DNA from: Pantoea rwandensis
GTDB lineage: Bacteria > Pseudomonadota > Gammaproteobacteria > Enterobacterales > Enterobacteriaceae
Assembly: GCF_002095475.1 (NCBI RefSeq)
Contig: NZ_MLFR01000005.1
Coordinates: 124,001 to 188,000, forward strand
Direction: 5' to 3'
Length of the DNA: 64,000 bases
A program made the position numbers and the translations under genes. Under the pieces are notes generated by a model. The model saw only the letters and a program-made list of their open reading frames with translations. It ran no database searches and was not told where the DNA came from. Below are positions 16,394 through 24,717 of the stretch, one piece after another. Each line of letters begins with the position of its first letter. Within the stretch, counting starts at the first letter, position 1.

Positions 16394-17416
16394 ATGAGCT
16401 TCTGGAGTTTAATCAGACAGCGTAGCTGGGGACTGATATTGGTGGTCGCGGGGGTTTGCGTGATCACCTTTATCATTTCGCACCTTATTCCTGGTGATCC
16501 GGCACGGTTACTGGCGGGCGATCGCGCCAGTGATGAGATTGTTCAGCACATCCGTCAGCAACTGGGATTGGATTTGCCGCTGTGGCAGCAGTTTATTCGC
16601 TATGTCGAACAACTTTTGCATGGCGATCTAGGCGTCTCTATTCGTACTGGCCGACCGGTGCTGGAAGATTTAAAAAACTTTTTCCCCGCCACGCTTGAAC
16701 TGGCTTTTTGCGCGCTATTAATTGCGCTGGTGGTCGGTGTGCCGCTCGGCGTGTTGTCTGCTGTGTATAAAAATCGTTGGCTTGACCATCTGGTGCGGCT
16801 GCTGGCGCTGACCGGCATTTCCACTCCGGCGTTCTGGTTAGGTTTGGGCGTGATTGTGTTGTTCTACGGCAAACTTAATTTGCTGCCCGGTGGCGGTCGC
16901 CTCGACGATTGGCTGGACCCACCGGCGCGGGTGACCGGCTTCTACCTGATTGACTCCTTGCTCAGCGGCGATCTGGAGGTGTTTTTCAACGCGCTGACGC
17001 ACTTAATTCTGCCCGCGACCACGCTCGCCTTTGTGCATTTAGGCATCGTTGCGCGCCAAATCCGTTCGGCAATGCTGGAACAATTGAGCGAAGACTATGT
17101 CCGCACCGCGCTCGCCAGCGGCTTGAGTAAGTTCACCATCGTGGTGCGCTACGCCTTACCCAACGCATTGATCCCCTCCGTTACCGTATTAGGACTGGCG
17201 TTAGGCGATCTGCTGTATGGGGCGGTGCTGACGGAAACCGTCTTTGCCTGGCCGGGCATGGGTGCTTATGTGGTTTCTTCCATTCAGGCACTGGATTTCC
17301 CGGCGGTGATGGGGTTCGCCATCGTGGTGTCCTTCGCTTACGTGCTGGTGAACCTGTTTGTTGATTTGCTTTACCTTTGGATAGATCCGCGTATGGGCAG
17401 GGGAGCTGAAAAATGA
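16394..17416 (+). CDS. ddpB: ABC transporter permease, D,D-dipeptide (DdpB)
   Basis: A 340-aa inner-membrane permease of the DppB/OppB type. It opens with a membrane segment (LILVVAGVCVITFIISHLIPGDPARLLAG), and later has the EAA-like cytoplasmic loop (EQLSEDYVRTALASGLSKFTIVVRYALPNALIP) that contacts the ATPases. It overlaps ddpC by four bases (ATGA). Together with DdpC it forms the translocation path for D-Ala-D-Ala. Confidence 0.92.
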   Translation: MSFWSLIRQRSWGLILVVAGVCVITFIISHLIPGDPARLLAGDRASDEIVQHIRQQLGLDLPLWQQFIRYVEQLLHGDLGVSIRTGRPVLEDLKNFFPATLELAFCALLIALVVGVPLGVLSAVYKNRWLDHLVRLLALTGISTPAFWLGLGVIVLFYGKLNLLPGGGRLDDWLDPPARVTGFYLIDSLLSGDLEVFFNALTHLILPATTLAFVHLGIVARQIRSAMLEQLSEDYVRTALASGLSKFTIVVRYALPNALIPSVTVLGLALGDLLYGAVLTETVFAWPGMGAYVVSSIQALDFPAVMGFAIVVSFAYVLVNLFVDLLYLWIDPRMGRGAEK

Positions 17417-18306
17417 TGCTGACACAGGAACACGCGGTAACGACCCGCACTCGCCCCGGGCTTCTGGCCTGGAAGCGCCGATGCTGGATGATTAGCAAAA
17501 GCCCGTTAACCGTGATCGGCGGTGCCATTATTGTGGTGATGTTGCTGTTGATGATTTTTGCTCCTTTGCTGATACCGCAAGACCCCAACGCCATCAATCT
17601 GGCCGAACGTTTACAGGCACCGAGTGCGGCACACTGGTTTGGCACCGATGAAGTGGGACGCGATTTGTTTAGCCGCGTGATCATCGGCTCGCAACAATCT
17701 GTCGCGGCAGGGCTGGCCGTAGTGCTGCTGGCGGGCGTGAGCGGTTCATTACTCGGATGCTTGTCAGGCGTTTTAGGCGGGCGCAGCGATGCCGTGATCA
17801 TGCGTTTGATGGACATCATGCTGTCGATCCCGTCGCTGGTGCTGACCATGGCGCTAGCCGCTGCACTGGGACCGAGCCTGTTCAACGCCATGTTAGCGAT
17901 TGCCATCGTGCGTATTCCTTTTTATGTGCGTCTGGCGCGTGGACAAACGCTGGTGGTGAAGCAGCATACCTTTGTTGAAGCCTCGCGCACCTTTGGTGCT
18001 TCGCGCTGGCATCTGATTAGCTGGCATATTCTGCGCAACGCGTTACCGCCTTTGGTGGTGCAAGCCTCGCTGGATATTGGCAGTGCCATCCTGATGGCCG
18101 CGACCTTAGGGTTTATTGGCTTGGGCGCTCAGCAACCGACCGCTGAATGGGGCGCGATGGTCGCCGTGGGGCGCAACTATGTGCTTGATCAGTGGTGGTA
18201 TTGCACCTTCCCCGGTGCCGCAATTTTGATTACGGCAGTGGGGTTCAATCTGTTTGGAGACGGTGTGCAGGATCTGCTCGACCCGAAAGCTGGAGGGCGT
18301 AACTGA
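17413..18306 (+). CDS. ddpC: ABC transporter permease, D,D-dipeptide (DdpC)
   Basis: A 297-aa permease of the DppC/OppC type: the N-terminal cytoplasmic arm, TVIGGAIIVVMLLLMIFAPLL as first membrane segment, the family motif HWFGTDEVGRDLFSRVIIGSQQS near residue 75, and the EAA loop (VEASRTFGASRWHLISWHILRNALPPL). It starts within the ddpB stop and its own stop overlaps the ddpD start by one base, so translation is coupled throughout. Confidence 0.92.
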   Translation: MMLTQEHAVTTRTRPGLLAWKRRCWMISKSPLTVIGGAIIVVMLLLMIFAPLLIPQDPNAINLAERLQAPSAAHWFGTDEVGRDLFSRVIIGSQQSVAAGLAVVLLAGVSGSLLGCLSGVLGGRSDAVIMRLMDIMLSIPSLVLTMALAAALGPSLFNAMLAIAIVRIPFYVRLARGQTLVVKQHTFVEASRTFGASRWHLISWHILRNALPPLVVQASLDIGSAILMAATLGFIGLGAQQPTAEWGAMVAVGRNYVLDQWWYCTFPGAAILITAVGFNLFGDGVQDLLDPKAGGRN

Positions 18307-19292
18307 TGAGCGACAGAATCCTCTCTATTGAGAACCTGCGGTTGAGCTTTCCCGTATTTCAGGGGGAAGTGAAGGTGTTGAATGGTGTCTCTATGCACAT
18401 CAATCGCGGCGAAATCGTGGGTGTGGTGGGGGAGTCAGGTTCCGGAAAATCCGTCACGGCCATGCTGGCAATGCGCCTGATTGCACACGACAGCTACAAA
18501 ATTAATGGCGGGTCCCTTGAGGTGCTGGGCAAAGACGTGCTGAGTGCTAGCGAAGCGGAGATGCGCAAACTGCGGGGGAAAAAGGTGGCGATGATTTTTC
18601 AGGAGCCGATGACCGCCCTGAATCCAACTCGTCGGATTGGTAAACAGATGGTGGATGTGATTCGTCAGCATCAACCTCTATCGACCAAACAGGCTAAAGC
18701 ACGGGCGATTGAATTGCTGAGTGATATGCAGATCGCCGACCCGCAAAGTGTGCTGGAACGCTATCCCTTTGAGTTATCCGGTGGGATGCGCCAGCGAGTA
18801 ATGATCGCATTGGCTTTCTCGTGCGAGCCGGACTTGCTCATTGCCGATGAGCCAACCACGGCTCTGGATGTCACCGTGCAGCGTCAAGTGCTGCGCTTGC
18901 TCAAACAGAAGGCGCGCGCAACGGGCACGGCGGTGTTGTTTATCAGCCACGATATGGCAGTGGTCTCGCAACTGTGCGACCGCCTTTACGTCATGTATGC
19001 CGGTACGGTAATTGAGAGTGGAACCACCGATACCGTGCTGACGACTCCTTATCATCCCTATTCTGTGGGGCTGTTGGCCTGCTCGCCGGACGGAAGTGAA
19101 CCGCGTTCTGAACTGACTTCTATTCCCGGCACGGTGCCTAATCTTGCCAAACTGCCGACAGGTTGTGCCTTCCGTGAACGCTGTTTTGCGGCGGGGGAAG
19201 CCTGCGGTATCACTCCAGAACTACACACCGAAGGCCGGGCCAATCGGCAGGTGGCTTGTTGGTATCCGCAACAGGAGCGCGCTCATGTCTGA
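18306..19292 (+). CDS. ddpD: ABC transporter ATP-binding protein, D,D-dipeptide (DdpD)
   Basis: A 328-aa ABC ATPase with Walker [11 protein letters not shown] (near residue 42), signature [13 protein letters not shown], Walker [13 protein letters not shown] and the H-loop ISHDM. The C-terminal cysteine-containing tail ([19 protein letters not shown]) is typical of OppD/DppD-type subunits, which may hold an Fe-S cluster. It overlaps ddpF by eight bases. Confidence 0.92.
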   Translation: MSDRILSIENLRLSFPVFQGEVKVLNGVSMHINRGEIVGVVGESGSGKSVTAMLAMRLIAHDSYKINGGSLEVLGKDVLSASEAEMRKLRGKKVAMIFQEPMTALNPTRRIGKQMVDVIRQHQPLSTKQAKARAIELLSDMQIADPQSVLERYPFELSGGMRQRVMIALAFSCEPDLLIADEPTTALDVTVQRQVLRLLKQKARATGTAVLFISHDMAVVSQLCDRLYVMYAGTVIESGTTDTVLTTPYHPYSVGLLACSPDGSEPRSELTSIPGTVPNLAKLPTGCAFRERCFAAGEACGITPELHTEGRANRQVACWYPQQERAHV

Positions 19293-20247
19293 AGCACTGC
19301 TTGAACTGAATAATGTACACGTCAATTTCCCAGCCAAAACCAACTGGCGCGGCAAGGTGACGGAGCAAGTCCATGCGCTGAATGGCCTGGATTTGCGCGT
19401 GGAGCGCGGTGAGACGCTGGGCATTGTGGGTGAATCCGGCTGTGGGAAAAGTACCTTAGCCAAGCTGCTGATGGGCATGCTCAAACCCAGCACCGGCCAG
19501 CTTGAATTAGCGCGCTCGTCCAATTCATGGCTCGGACGTGGGATGCAGATGGTGTTCCAAGACCCGCTCTCTTCGCTTGATCCTCGTTTGCCGGTTTGGC
19601 GCTCGATCACCGAACCTGTATGGATTCAGTCACGCACTTCGGAAAAAGAGCGGCGTGCATTAGCGGCCTCACTGGCCGCACAGGTCGGTATTCGCCCGGA
19701 ATATCTCGACCGCCCGCCGCATGCGTTCTCGGGTGGGCAGCGTCAACGTATCGCCATTGCCCGCGCCCTGTCTGGCCAGCCTGACATCATGGTGCTGGAT
19801 GAACCGACTTCCGCACTGGACATCTCCGTGCAGGCACAAATTCTAAATTTGCTGGTGGAACTACAGCGGCAGCGGAATCTCACCTATGTGCTGATATCAC
19901 ACAATGTGTCGGTGGTGCGCCATATGAGCGACCGCGTCGCGGTAATGTACTTAGGGCAGATTGTTGAATTGGGTGAAGCAAAACAGGTGCTGGATTCGCC
20001 AAAGCATCCTTACACGCAGTTGCTAATGGAGTCCGTACCGCGTATTGGCGCTGAGCTGGAGGGTGCGCCAGGGAATACCGAGTTGCCGGGGAATCGGAAA
20101 TTGCCGCAAGGGTGTTATTTCCGCGAGCGCTGTCCGTATGCCGGAGCGGGCTGCGAACAGCCGCAGGAGCTAAGGGAGTTGGGGAGCGGTGTGGGGGTTA
20201 GATGTTGGCGGGTTGGCAATGGGTGTAGGGATATTGCGAAGCAGTAA
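19285..20247 (+). CDS. ddpF: ABC transporter ATP-binding protein, D,D-dipeptide (DdpF)
   Basis: A 320-aa ABC ATPase of the DppF/OppF type. The start is ATG 19285, preceded by CAGGAGCGC; a longer in-frame extension exists but lies inside ddpD. Walker A is GESGCGKSTLAK, the signature AFSGGQRQRIAIA, Walker B IMVLDEPTSALD, and the tail has the ERCPYAGAGC cysteine cluster. It is the last gene of the operon; no clear terminator follows. Confidence 0.92.
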   Translation: MSEALLELNNVHVNFPAKTNWRGKVTEQVHALNGLDLRVERGETLGIVGESGCGKSTLAKLLMGMLKPSTGQLELARSSNSWLGRGMQMVFQDPLSSLDPRLPVWRSITEPVWIQSRTSEKERRALAASLAAQVGIRPEYLDRPPHAFSGGQRQRIAIARALSGQPDIMVLDEPTSALDISVQAQILNLLVELQRQRNLTYVLISHNVSVVRHMSDRVAVMYLGQIVELGEAKQVLDSPKHPYTQLLMESVPRIGAELEGAPGNTELPGNRKLPQGCYFRERCPYAGAGCEQPQELRELGSGVGVRCWRVGNGCRDIAKQ

Positions 20248-20348
20248 AAGCGATTTCACCTAGCGTGTATCCGAACAAAACCACCCCGATCAATGACTGC
20301 CAAGCGATAAATGTTAGCGTCTATTACCGACAGATCGTGATAGATAAT

Positions 20349-20385
20349 GGGGCAAAAAAGTGAGAACTGTCGCTTCAATTGCCCC
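20349..20385. other. Imperfect stem-loop in the 251-base gap after ddpF
   Basis: GGGGCAA (20349-20355) and TTGCCCC (20379-20385) pair, and AAGTGA/TCGCTT inside can extend the stem. No T tract follows on either strand. It may be a weak terminator between the ddp operon and the convergent unit ending at 20499. Nothing else is visible in 20248-20498. Confidence 0.4.
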
Positions 20386-20498
20386 AGCAGCAATACGAGT
20401 GCCCGTATTGACACAACCTGTGCAGTAGTTCCTCTGACCGACTACCCGCTGATTTACACACCGGCATCTATACCATTAGCACGCATAATTTCTATACT

Positions 20499-21103
20499 TC
20501 ATCGCTTTACAGCCGATAGGATCTGGCGCTGAATATTCAGTTGCTTGCGCCAGACTCTGTTGTGTAAATACAGCGCATTGGTGCGGAAAAACATGTCGCT
20601 ATTAATACATTTCACACTAAAGCCACTGAAAATTAATCCCAAAAGCGAGCTGATAACGAACCACATATGACGTTCGGCACCGAATAATGCCGGGATAAAC
20701 GCTGTCAGAAAGAAAGCAGCCGCGATCAGTACCGTCAGGAAAAGCATTCCGAGATAAATTTTTATCGCTAACAAAAAACCTCGTGAAATGAATACCATCG
20801 CCGTAACGGTAATCAAGCTATAGAGCAATGAGGCAGGAACAATAGCAGCCATCACGGCGTACTTCGGCAAGTCTAGCCAATTGAAAAGCGCCAGCCAGAT
20901 AAAAGGCTGTGGAAAGGCGAAACTCAAAACTGCGAGGATCATGCTAGAGATAAGCGGTAACCCGACCATATGCCAGCCTGCGGGTAGTTCGAGCCGATCC
21001 TTTAAACGATCTTTTAATTTTTCAAGCCTATCAGGATCGTTTGTTGTTATTTTTTTGCTACAACAGCACTTAATGCAAGAGTTCTCTCTATATTTTTCAT
21101 CAT
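20499..21103 (-). pseudogene. Multi-pass membrane protein, candidate immunity partner; frameshifted at a poly-A tract
   Basis: A start at ATG 21103 or 21100 overlaps the stop of the upstream toxin-like gene (ATGATGA). It reads MKNIERTLALSAVVAKK and hits TAA just after seven A residues (21050-21056, as T on the plus strand). One more A restores the frame through ITTNDPDRLEKLKDRLKDRL and LELPAGWHMVGLPLIS into the long downstream frame, giving about 200 aa. Without correction only an internal 156-residue frame (from 20969) remains. The body has four to five hydrophobic segments (LISSMILAVLSFAFPQPFIW, VPASLLYSLITVTAMVFI, MLFLTVLIAAAFFLTAF, WFVISSLLGLIFSGF) and a basic C-terminus. Small multi-pass membrane proteins encoded directly downstream of pore-forming toxins are often immunity proteins; that role is inferred. 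Confidence 0.65.
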
Positions 21104-22077
21104 CTACCCATTACTTCCTGTAAGGAAAATGACTGTATTAAACCAATTATATATTTCCCGGAGGTTTTAATATTACCCGGATTGCGTATCGTTCCTGTCA
21201 ACGCGCTGCCAGCAAACGCAGACGTATTTAAGAAAGCAGCCGTCAATTCACGCTGTAATGCCGTTTGTAGCGCTTCTGAAGGATAACGCTTGGGATAAAA
21301 TCCTACGTTCATTGCGGCTTTTATACCGCTATTGGATATTCCCGGATTTTGCGCGCGGATAATTTCCTCGGTAATACGTTTTCGTTCGGCCCGGCTTAAA
21401 CCTTTAAGCCAGTTTGTCACGCCAGATGAAGTTGCGCCTTTCATCAGTTTGTAGGTCTCAAGGGTGCTTTTTAATCCAGCCCCGGCGCCGGCAAGTGAGA
21501 GAACATCCAGTGCTGTGCTGGTTGTGACATACCAAGATTCGCTATCAAGCCAAGTGACAACTTCATTATTATTAGTCGCGATCAAAGAGATGCGCCCCAA
21601 TCCAATAACACATTGCGCTACGGTGGCGACTGTTCCGGCGGTAATGATCGCAGCTACCACGCCTGATGCTCCTGCAGTCAGGGGTACAGCAGCACCGGCA
21701 CCCAGTGCCAGTACACCTGTGACCACTGCGGCGCCACATGAAATGGCCGTCGAGGTGATTTCATTCGCAAGCGAAGGAGCTTGGATCGCCGCATTCATGG
21801 CTTTGGAAGCAATATAAGTGGATTGAGAATTAACTTTTGTAACAATGACATGGCTGACCGTGCTTTGATTATGTGTAGCTATTCGCCGCGAGGGACGCAC
21901 TAACCATTGGCGCGGGCCGTCCGAATAAATGATGCCGACTTGGTTAAAACTACGCATACAGTCGAGTTGATTGGCCAGCGACGTAAAGTCAAAGTCATCG
22001 CCAGAGGCCATACCAAGGCCTCGAGCAGTACTGTAATCGGGAAGATGGTTACCAGATAGTTGGCTGGAAATGGTCAT
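21100..22077 (-). CDS. Putative membrane-targeting antibacterial effector (T6SS-type orphan toxin candidate)
   Basis: A 325-aa protein with no signal peptide. Residues 1-100 are soluble (SGDDFDFTSLANQLDCMRSF, SDGPRQWLVRPSRRIATHNQ); residues about 107-165 form a long Gly/Ala/Val-rich hydrophobic stretch (CGAAVVTGVLALGAGAAVPL, GVVAAIITAGTVATVAQCVIGL); a second weakly hydrophobic patch follows near 185-202, then a basic C-terminal part (GLSRAERKRITEEIIRAQ). The layout resembles orphan enterobacterial contact-dependent effectors that form pores in target membranes. I recognise the general type, not a named family. It is coupled by ATGATGA to the membrane protein gene downstream, the usual toxin-immunity order. 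No Hcp, VgrG or PAAR gene lies in the window. Confidence 0.6.
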   Translation of the reverse strand: MTISSQLSGNHLPDYSTARGLGMASGDDFDFTSLANQLDCMRSFNQVGIIYSDGPRQWLVRPSRRIATHNQSTVSHVIVTKVNSQSTYIASKAMNAAIQAPSLANEITSTAISCGAAVVTGVLALGAGAAVPLTAGASGVVAAIITAGTVATVAQCVIGLGRISLIATNNNEVVTWLDSESWYVTTSTALDVLSLAGAGAGLKSTLETYKLMKGATSSGVTNWLKGLSRAERKRITEEIIRAQNPGISNSGIKAAMNVGFYPKRYPSEALQTALQRELTAAFLNTSAFAGSALTGTIRNPGNIKTSGKYIIGLIQSFSLQEVMGR

Positions 22078-22534
22078 TGAGTCGCTCCATCGTCAATGTT
22101 TTTATATTATTTAGATATTAAAAGTAAATTGCTTAACACAGTACGAGATTAAGAATAATCCGAATGAGTTGCCCATGGCTGTGAAACAAAATTCCTAACT
22201 AAAGACTGGGATAATAACAGCTAATTTCCAAAATTTCTGCACCGAAGTTTTTTGGCGTGTTGATGTCTTCATGTGCTTTCAGGAGATGATTTACGTGTTC
22301 GTGTAAATATCGGTTCCAAGACGTTGAACTATAACCGTGCAGTCAGCACCGTCTGGTGAATTTAGTCTCAACCTGTAATTGAAGCATAAAGAGTCAAGAG
22401 TATATGCTGTATTTAACATAATTATAGGTTGGGAGTTGGGTACAGTTTTTTCAACCTGTCATACTAAATGATATAAATATATTTTTAACATATTCTCAGG
22501 TCAGACAGTGGCGAAAGCAAGCATTCTCACCCCC
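22078..22534. other. AT-rich gene-free region upstream of the effector gene
   Basis: 457 bases with no supportable gene on either strand. The part next to 22077 is AT-rich and should hold the effector promoter on the minus strand. The marked drop in GC relative to flanking operons supports the view that the effector module was acquired separately. Confidence 0.5.
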
Positions 22535-23455
22535 CTAAAACCGCCCCTTCATAAACCCCAAAAATGCCCTCAACTTCGAAGGAATATGCAACCGACTATC
22601 GTAGTAAATATAGAAAGCCGAATACGTCGGCCACCAAGCTTCCAGCAGCGGCACTAACGTGCCTTTTGCGAAATCCTGCTGTACCGATGCTTCAAACGCA
22701 CAACCCACTCCTAGACCCTGCCGCACCACATCCACCAGCAAGTCCCCGTCATTAGTAATGACCGTATTGCGAGTCTCTACATCGAAGCGCGAGCCATCCT
22801 GCTCGAACTCCCACTGATAAAGTCCTTTCGCTAACCGAACCGTGACGCACTGATGCTGTAACAGATCTGCCGGGGTAATGGGCGCTGCATGCTCTTGCAA
22901 GTAAATAGGGGCGGCAAAAGTCGCGATGCGTTGTGGACCGCCCATGCGCATGGCAATGCGATCCAAATCGAGGCTCTCTCCCAAGCGGATTCCGGCATCA
23001 AACCCTCCGGCAATGCTGTCGGTTAAATCATTGCTGCAGTGCATATCAATGATGACGTCGGGATACTGTTTATTGAACGCGGCGAGGTGCGGCAACACCA
23101 CAATCTCCGCCGCAGAGCGCGAGACGTTCAATCGCAAGATGCCGGATGGCGTGTCGCGTGACTCGCTGGCGCTGACAAACGCGGTGTTGATGACATTCAG
23201 TGCGGGTACGATCTCTGCAAGGAGTCCCTCGCCTAACTCGGTCAGGCTGACATGGCGCGTTGAGCGGCGCAGTAAACGCATATCCAGCCGCTCCTCCAGC
23301 TTACGCACTGACTGAGATAACGCCGACGGCGAGATTCCCAGTTCCGCTGCCGCGCGGCTGAAATTGCCGTGATGTGCCACACGGGTAAAGTTGACTAAGG
23401 CCGGTAGCAGCTCTGGTGCGATGGCGAAATTATTAAGTTCTGCTTCATAAGTCAT
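22535..23455 (-). CDS. LysR family transcriptional regulator
   Basis: A 306-aa LysR regulator. The winged HTH is at residues about 16-75 (LVNFTRVAHHGNFSRAAAEL, GISPSALSQSVRKLEERLDM, RLLRRSTRHVSLTELG), followed by the substrate-binding domain (GILRLNVSRSAAEIVVLPHL...). It belongs to the DsdC/AaeR-like branch common next to short-chain dehydrogenases. It is divergent from the SDR gene at 23526, with 70 bases between starts, and probably regulates it. The inducer is unknown. Confidence 0.9.
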   Translation of the reverse strand: MTYEAELNNFAIAPELLPALVNFTRVAHHGNFSRAAAELGISPSALSQSVRKLEERLDMRLLRRSTRHVSLTELGEGLLAEIVPALNVINTAFVSASESRDTPSGILRLNVSRSAAEIVVLPHLAAFNKQYPDVIIDMHCSNDLTDSIAGGFDAGIRLGESLDLDRIAMRMGGPQRIATFAAPIYLQEHAAPITPADLLQHQCVTVRLAKGLYQWEFEQDGSRFDVETRNTVITNDGDLLVDVVRQGLGVGCAFEASVQQDFAKGTLVPLLEAWWPTYSAFYIYYDSRLHIPSKLRAFLGFMKGRF

Positions 23456-23525
23456 GTCGATTACGCCGCTTTATCCGTTTAATACAGAGATTAACATGGC
23501 TTTCTCAGCCAAACAGGAGAAAGGC

Positions 23526-24266
23526 ATGAAAGATATTAACGGCAAGGTGGTTATCGTCACCGGAGCATCCAGCGGTATCGGTGCAGGCATCGCGCTGCGT
23601 CTTGGTGAAGAGGGCGCCAAAGTGGTGGTGAATTACGCCAGCAACAGCGCAGCTGCCCAGCGTGTTGTCGATACTATTGTTGCGGCAGGCGGGCAGGCCA
23701 TCGCGTTTCAGGCCGATCTCGCTCAGCCGCAGCAGATTGCACCGCTGATTGAGGCGGCGGTCGCGAAATACGGTCGCCTGGATGTGTTAATCAATAACGC
23801 CGGTATCTACCGCATGGATACCCTCGAAACCATTAGCGCTGAATCCATTGATGCGCATTTCAATTTAAATGTTCGCGGTTTACTGCTCACCACGCAGGCG
23901 GCGGCAAAAGTGATGTCGGCAGGTGGCGTGATTGTGAACATCAGTTCCGGTGTCAGCAAAAGCCCCAGTCCGGTGGCACAGGTTTATTGCGCCACGAAGG
24001 GTGCAGTGGATGTGCTGACGCGTTCACTGGCGTTAGCGCTGGGTGAGCGACAAATCCGTGTGGTGGGAATTGCGCCAGGGTTGACGCTAACCGAGGGCAA
24101 CACCGAGATGGTACAGCCATTCCTCGATCACTTTGTTGAGAAAACGCCGCTGGGTCGTGCAGGTTATCCGCGTGATATCGCGGCTGCGGTAGCTTTCGCG
24201 ATCGGTGAGGATGCAGGCTGGATTACCGGCAGTACCATTGATGTTGCCGGCGGCATGGTGTTTTGA
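23526..24266 (+). CDS. SDR family oxidoreductase
   Basis: A 246-aa classical short-chain dehydrogenase. The chosen start, ATG 23526, is preceded by AGGAGAAAGGC; an upstream in-frame extension would run into the lysR start. The cofactor site GASSGIGAGIALRLG is near residue 12, NNAGIY near 85, the catalytic Ser in NISSGVS and the YCATKGA tyrosine-lysine pair follow, with the C-terminal ITGSTIDVAGG. Asn after VVV (VVNYAS) suggests NADP(H). Regulated in all likelihood by the divergent LysR protein. Substrate is not predictable. Confidence 0.88.
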   Translation: MKDINGKVVIVTGASSGIGAGIALRLGEEGAKVVVNYASNSAAAQRVVDTIVAAGGQAIAFQADLAQPQQIAPLIEAAVAKYGRLDVLINNAGIYRMDTLETISAESIDAHFNLNVRGLLLTTQAAAKVMSAGGVIVNISSGVSKSPSPVAQVYCATKGAVDVLTRSLALALGERQIRVVGIAPGLTLTEGNTEMVQPFLDHFVEKTPLGRAGYPRDIAAAVAFAIGEDAGWITGSTIDVAGGMVF

Positions 24267-24272
24267 AGTATT

Positions 24273-24300
24273 GCGTGCCCCGCATCGCAGTAGGGCACGC
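24273..24300 (+). terminator. Probable terminator after the SDR gene
   Basis: GCGTGCCC and GGGCACGC form an 8-bp GC-rich stem around a 12-base loop seven bases after the SDR stop. It is followed by TTGCTTT, a weak T tract. Confidence 0.6.
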
Positions 24301-24305
24301 TTGCT

Positions 24306-24470
24306 TTACATCGGCTTACTTGCGTAAGTCGCCATAAACGTTGGCATATAGCGTTCAATCAGAAACCGAGGATGGGGATGAAACACCTCGTCGAAACCCG
24401 CCACTAAAAAGCCCGCCTGCAACTGACCGTTGATTTGATCGGCCAGGCTATGTCCAAACACCAGCGTCCA
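24306..24470 (-). pseudogene. C-terminal remnant of a SAM-dependent methyltransferase
   Basis: On the minus strand, about 54 codons ending at TAA 24306 read WTLVFGHSLADQINGQLQAG, FLVAGFDEVFHPHPRFLIER and YMPTFMATYASKPM. This is the typical C-terminus of class I methyltransferases annotated next to efflux genes (FGHxLxDQIxGQL..GF, RYMPTFxATRAxKP). There is no N-terminal part: an in-frame TGA precedes it and the homology stops at about 24470, where a different remnant begins on the other strand. Confidence 0.7.
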
Positions 24471-24471
24471 A

Positions 24472-24610
24472 CATCACACTGCCTATTCACTGGATAGCCG
24501 GGCGACGTCTTCTTTGCCCGATCAATGGTGGCGTCTTTATCAGGATCTGAACTTAAACACAGCCGTTGAGCAGGCGCGGGCAAATAACGTGGCCATTGGG
24601 GTGGACTGCC
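24472..24610 (+). pseudogene. N-terminal-region remnant of a NodT/OprM-type outer-membrane efflux lipoprotein
   Basis: The plus strand reads AYSLDSRATSSLPDQWWRLY then QDLNLNTAVEQARANNVAIG, which matches the conserved LPxQWWxLYxDPxLNxLVxxALxxNxDLR segment near the start of the mature RND outer-membrane factor. The lipoprotein signal and the remaining ~400 residues are missing. It abuts the methyltransferase remnant, so a deletion joined two genes here. Confidence 0.65.
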
Positions 24611-24717
24611 GCCACCGCCATAACGGGCATGCTGCGTTGCTCGGAAAAGGATGTCGTCATGAATACCAAAAACCTATAGATTTTATAAAGAGTTCAGAGA
24701 CTAGCAAGGATCGCCGG

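Noticed and set aside
20347..20532. 61-residue open frame after ddpF
   Set aside because: It overlaps the end of the convergent membrane-protein gene, has no ribosome site and no recognisable features; the hairpin at 20349 explains part of the sequence.
24514..24717. Extended N-terminus of the AraC-type regulator
   Set aside because: These codons encode the LPDQWWRLYQD efflux-channel remnant; the regulator's own ribosome site and start are at 24718.
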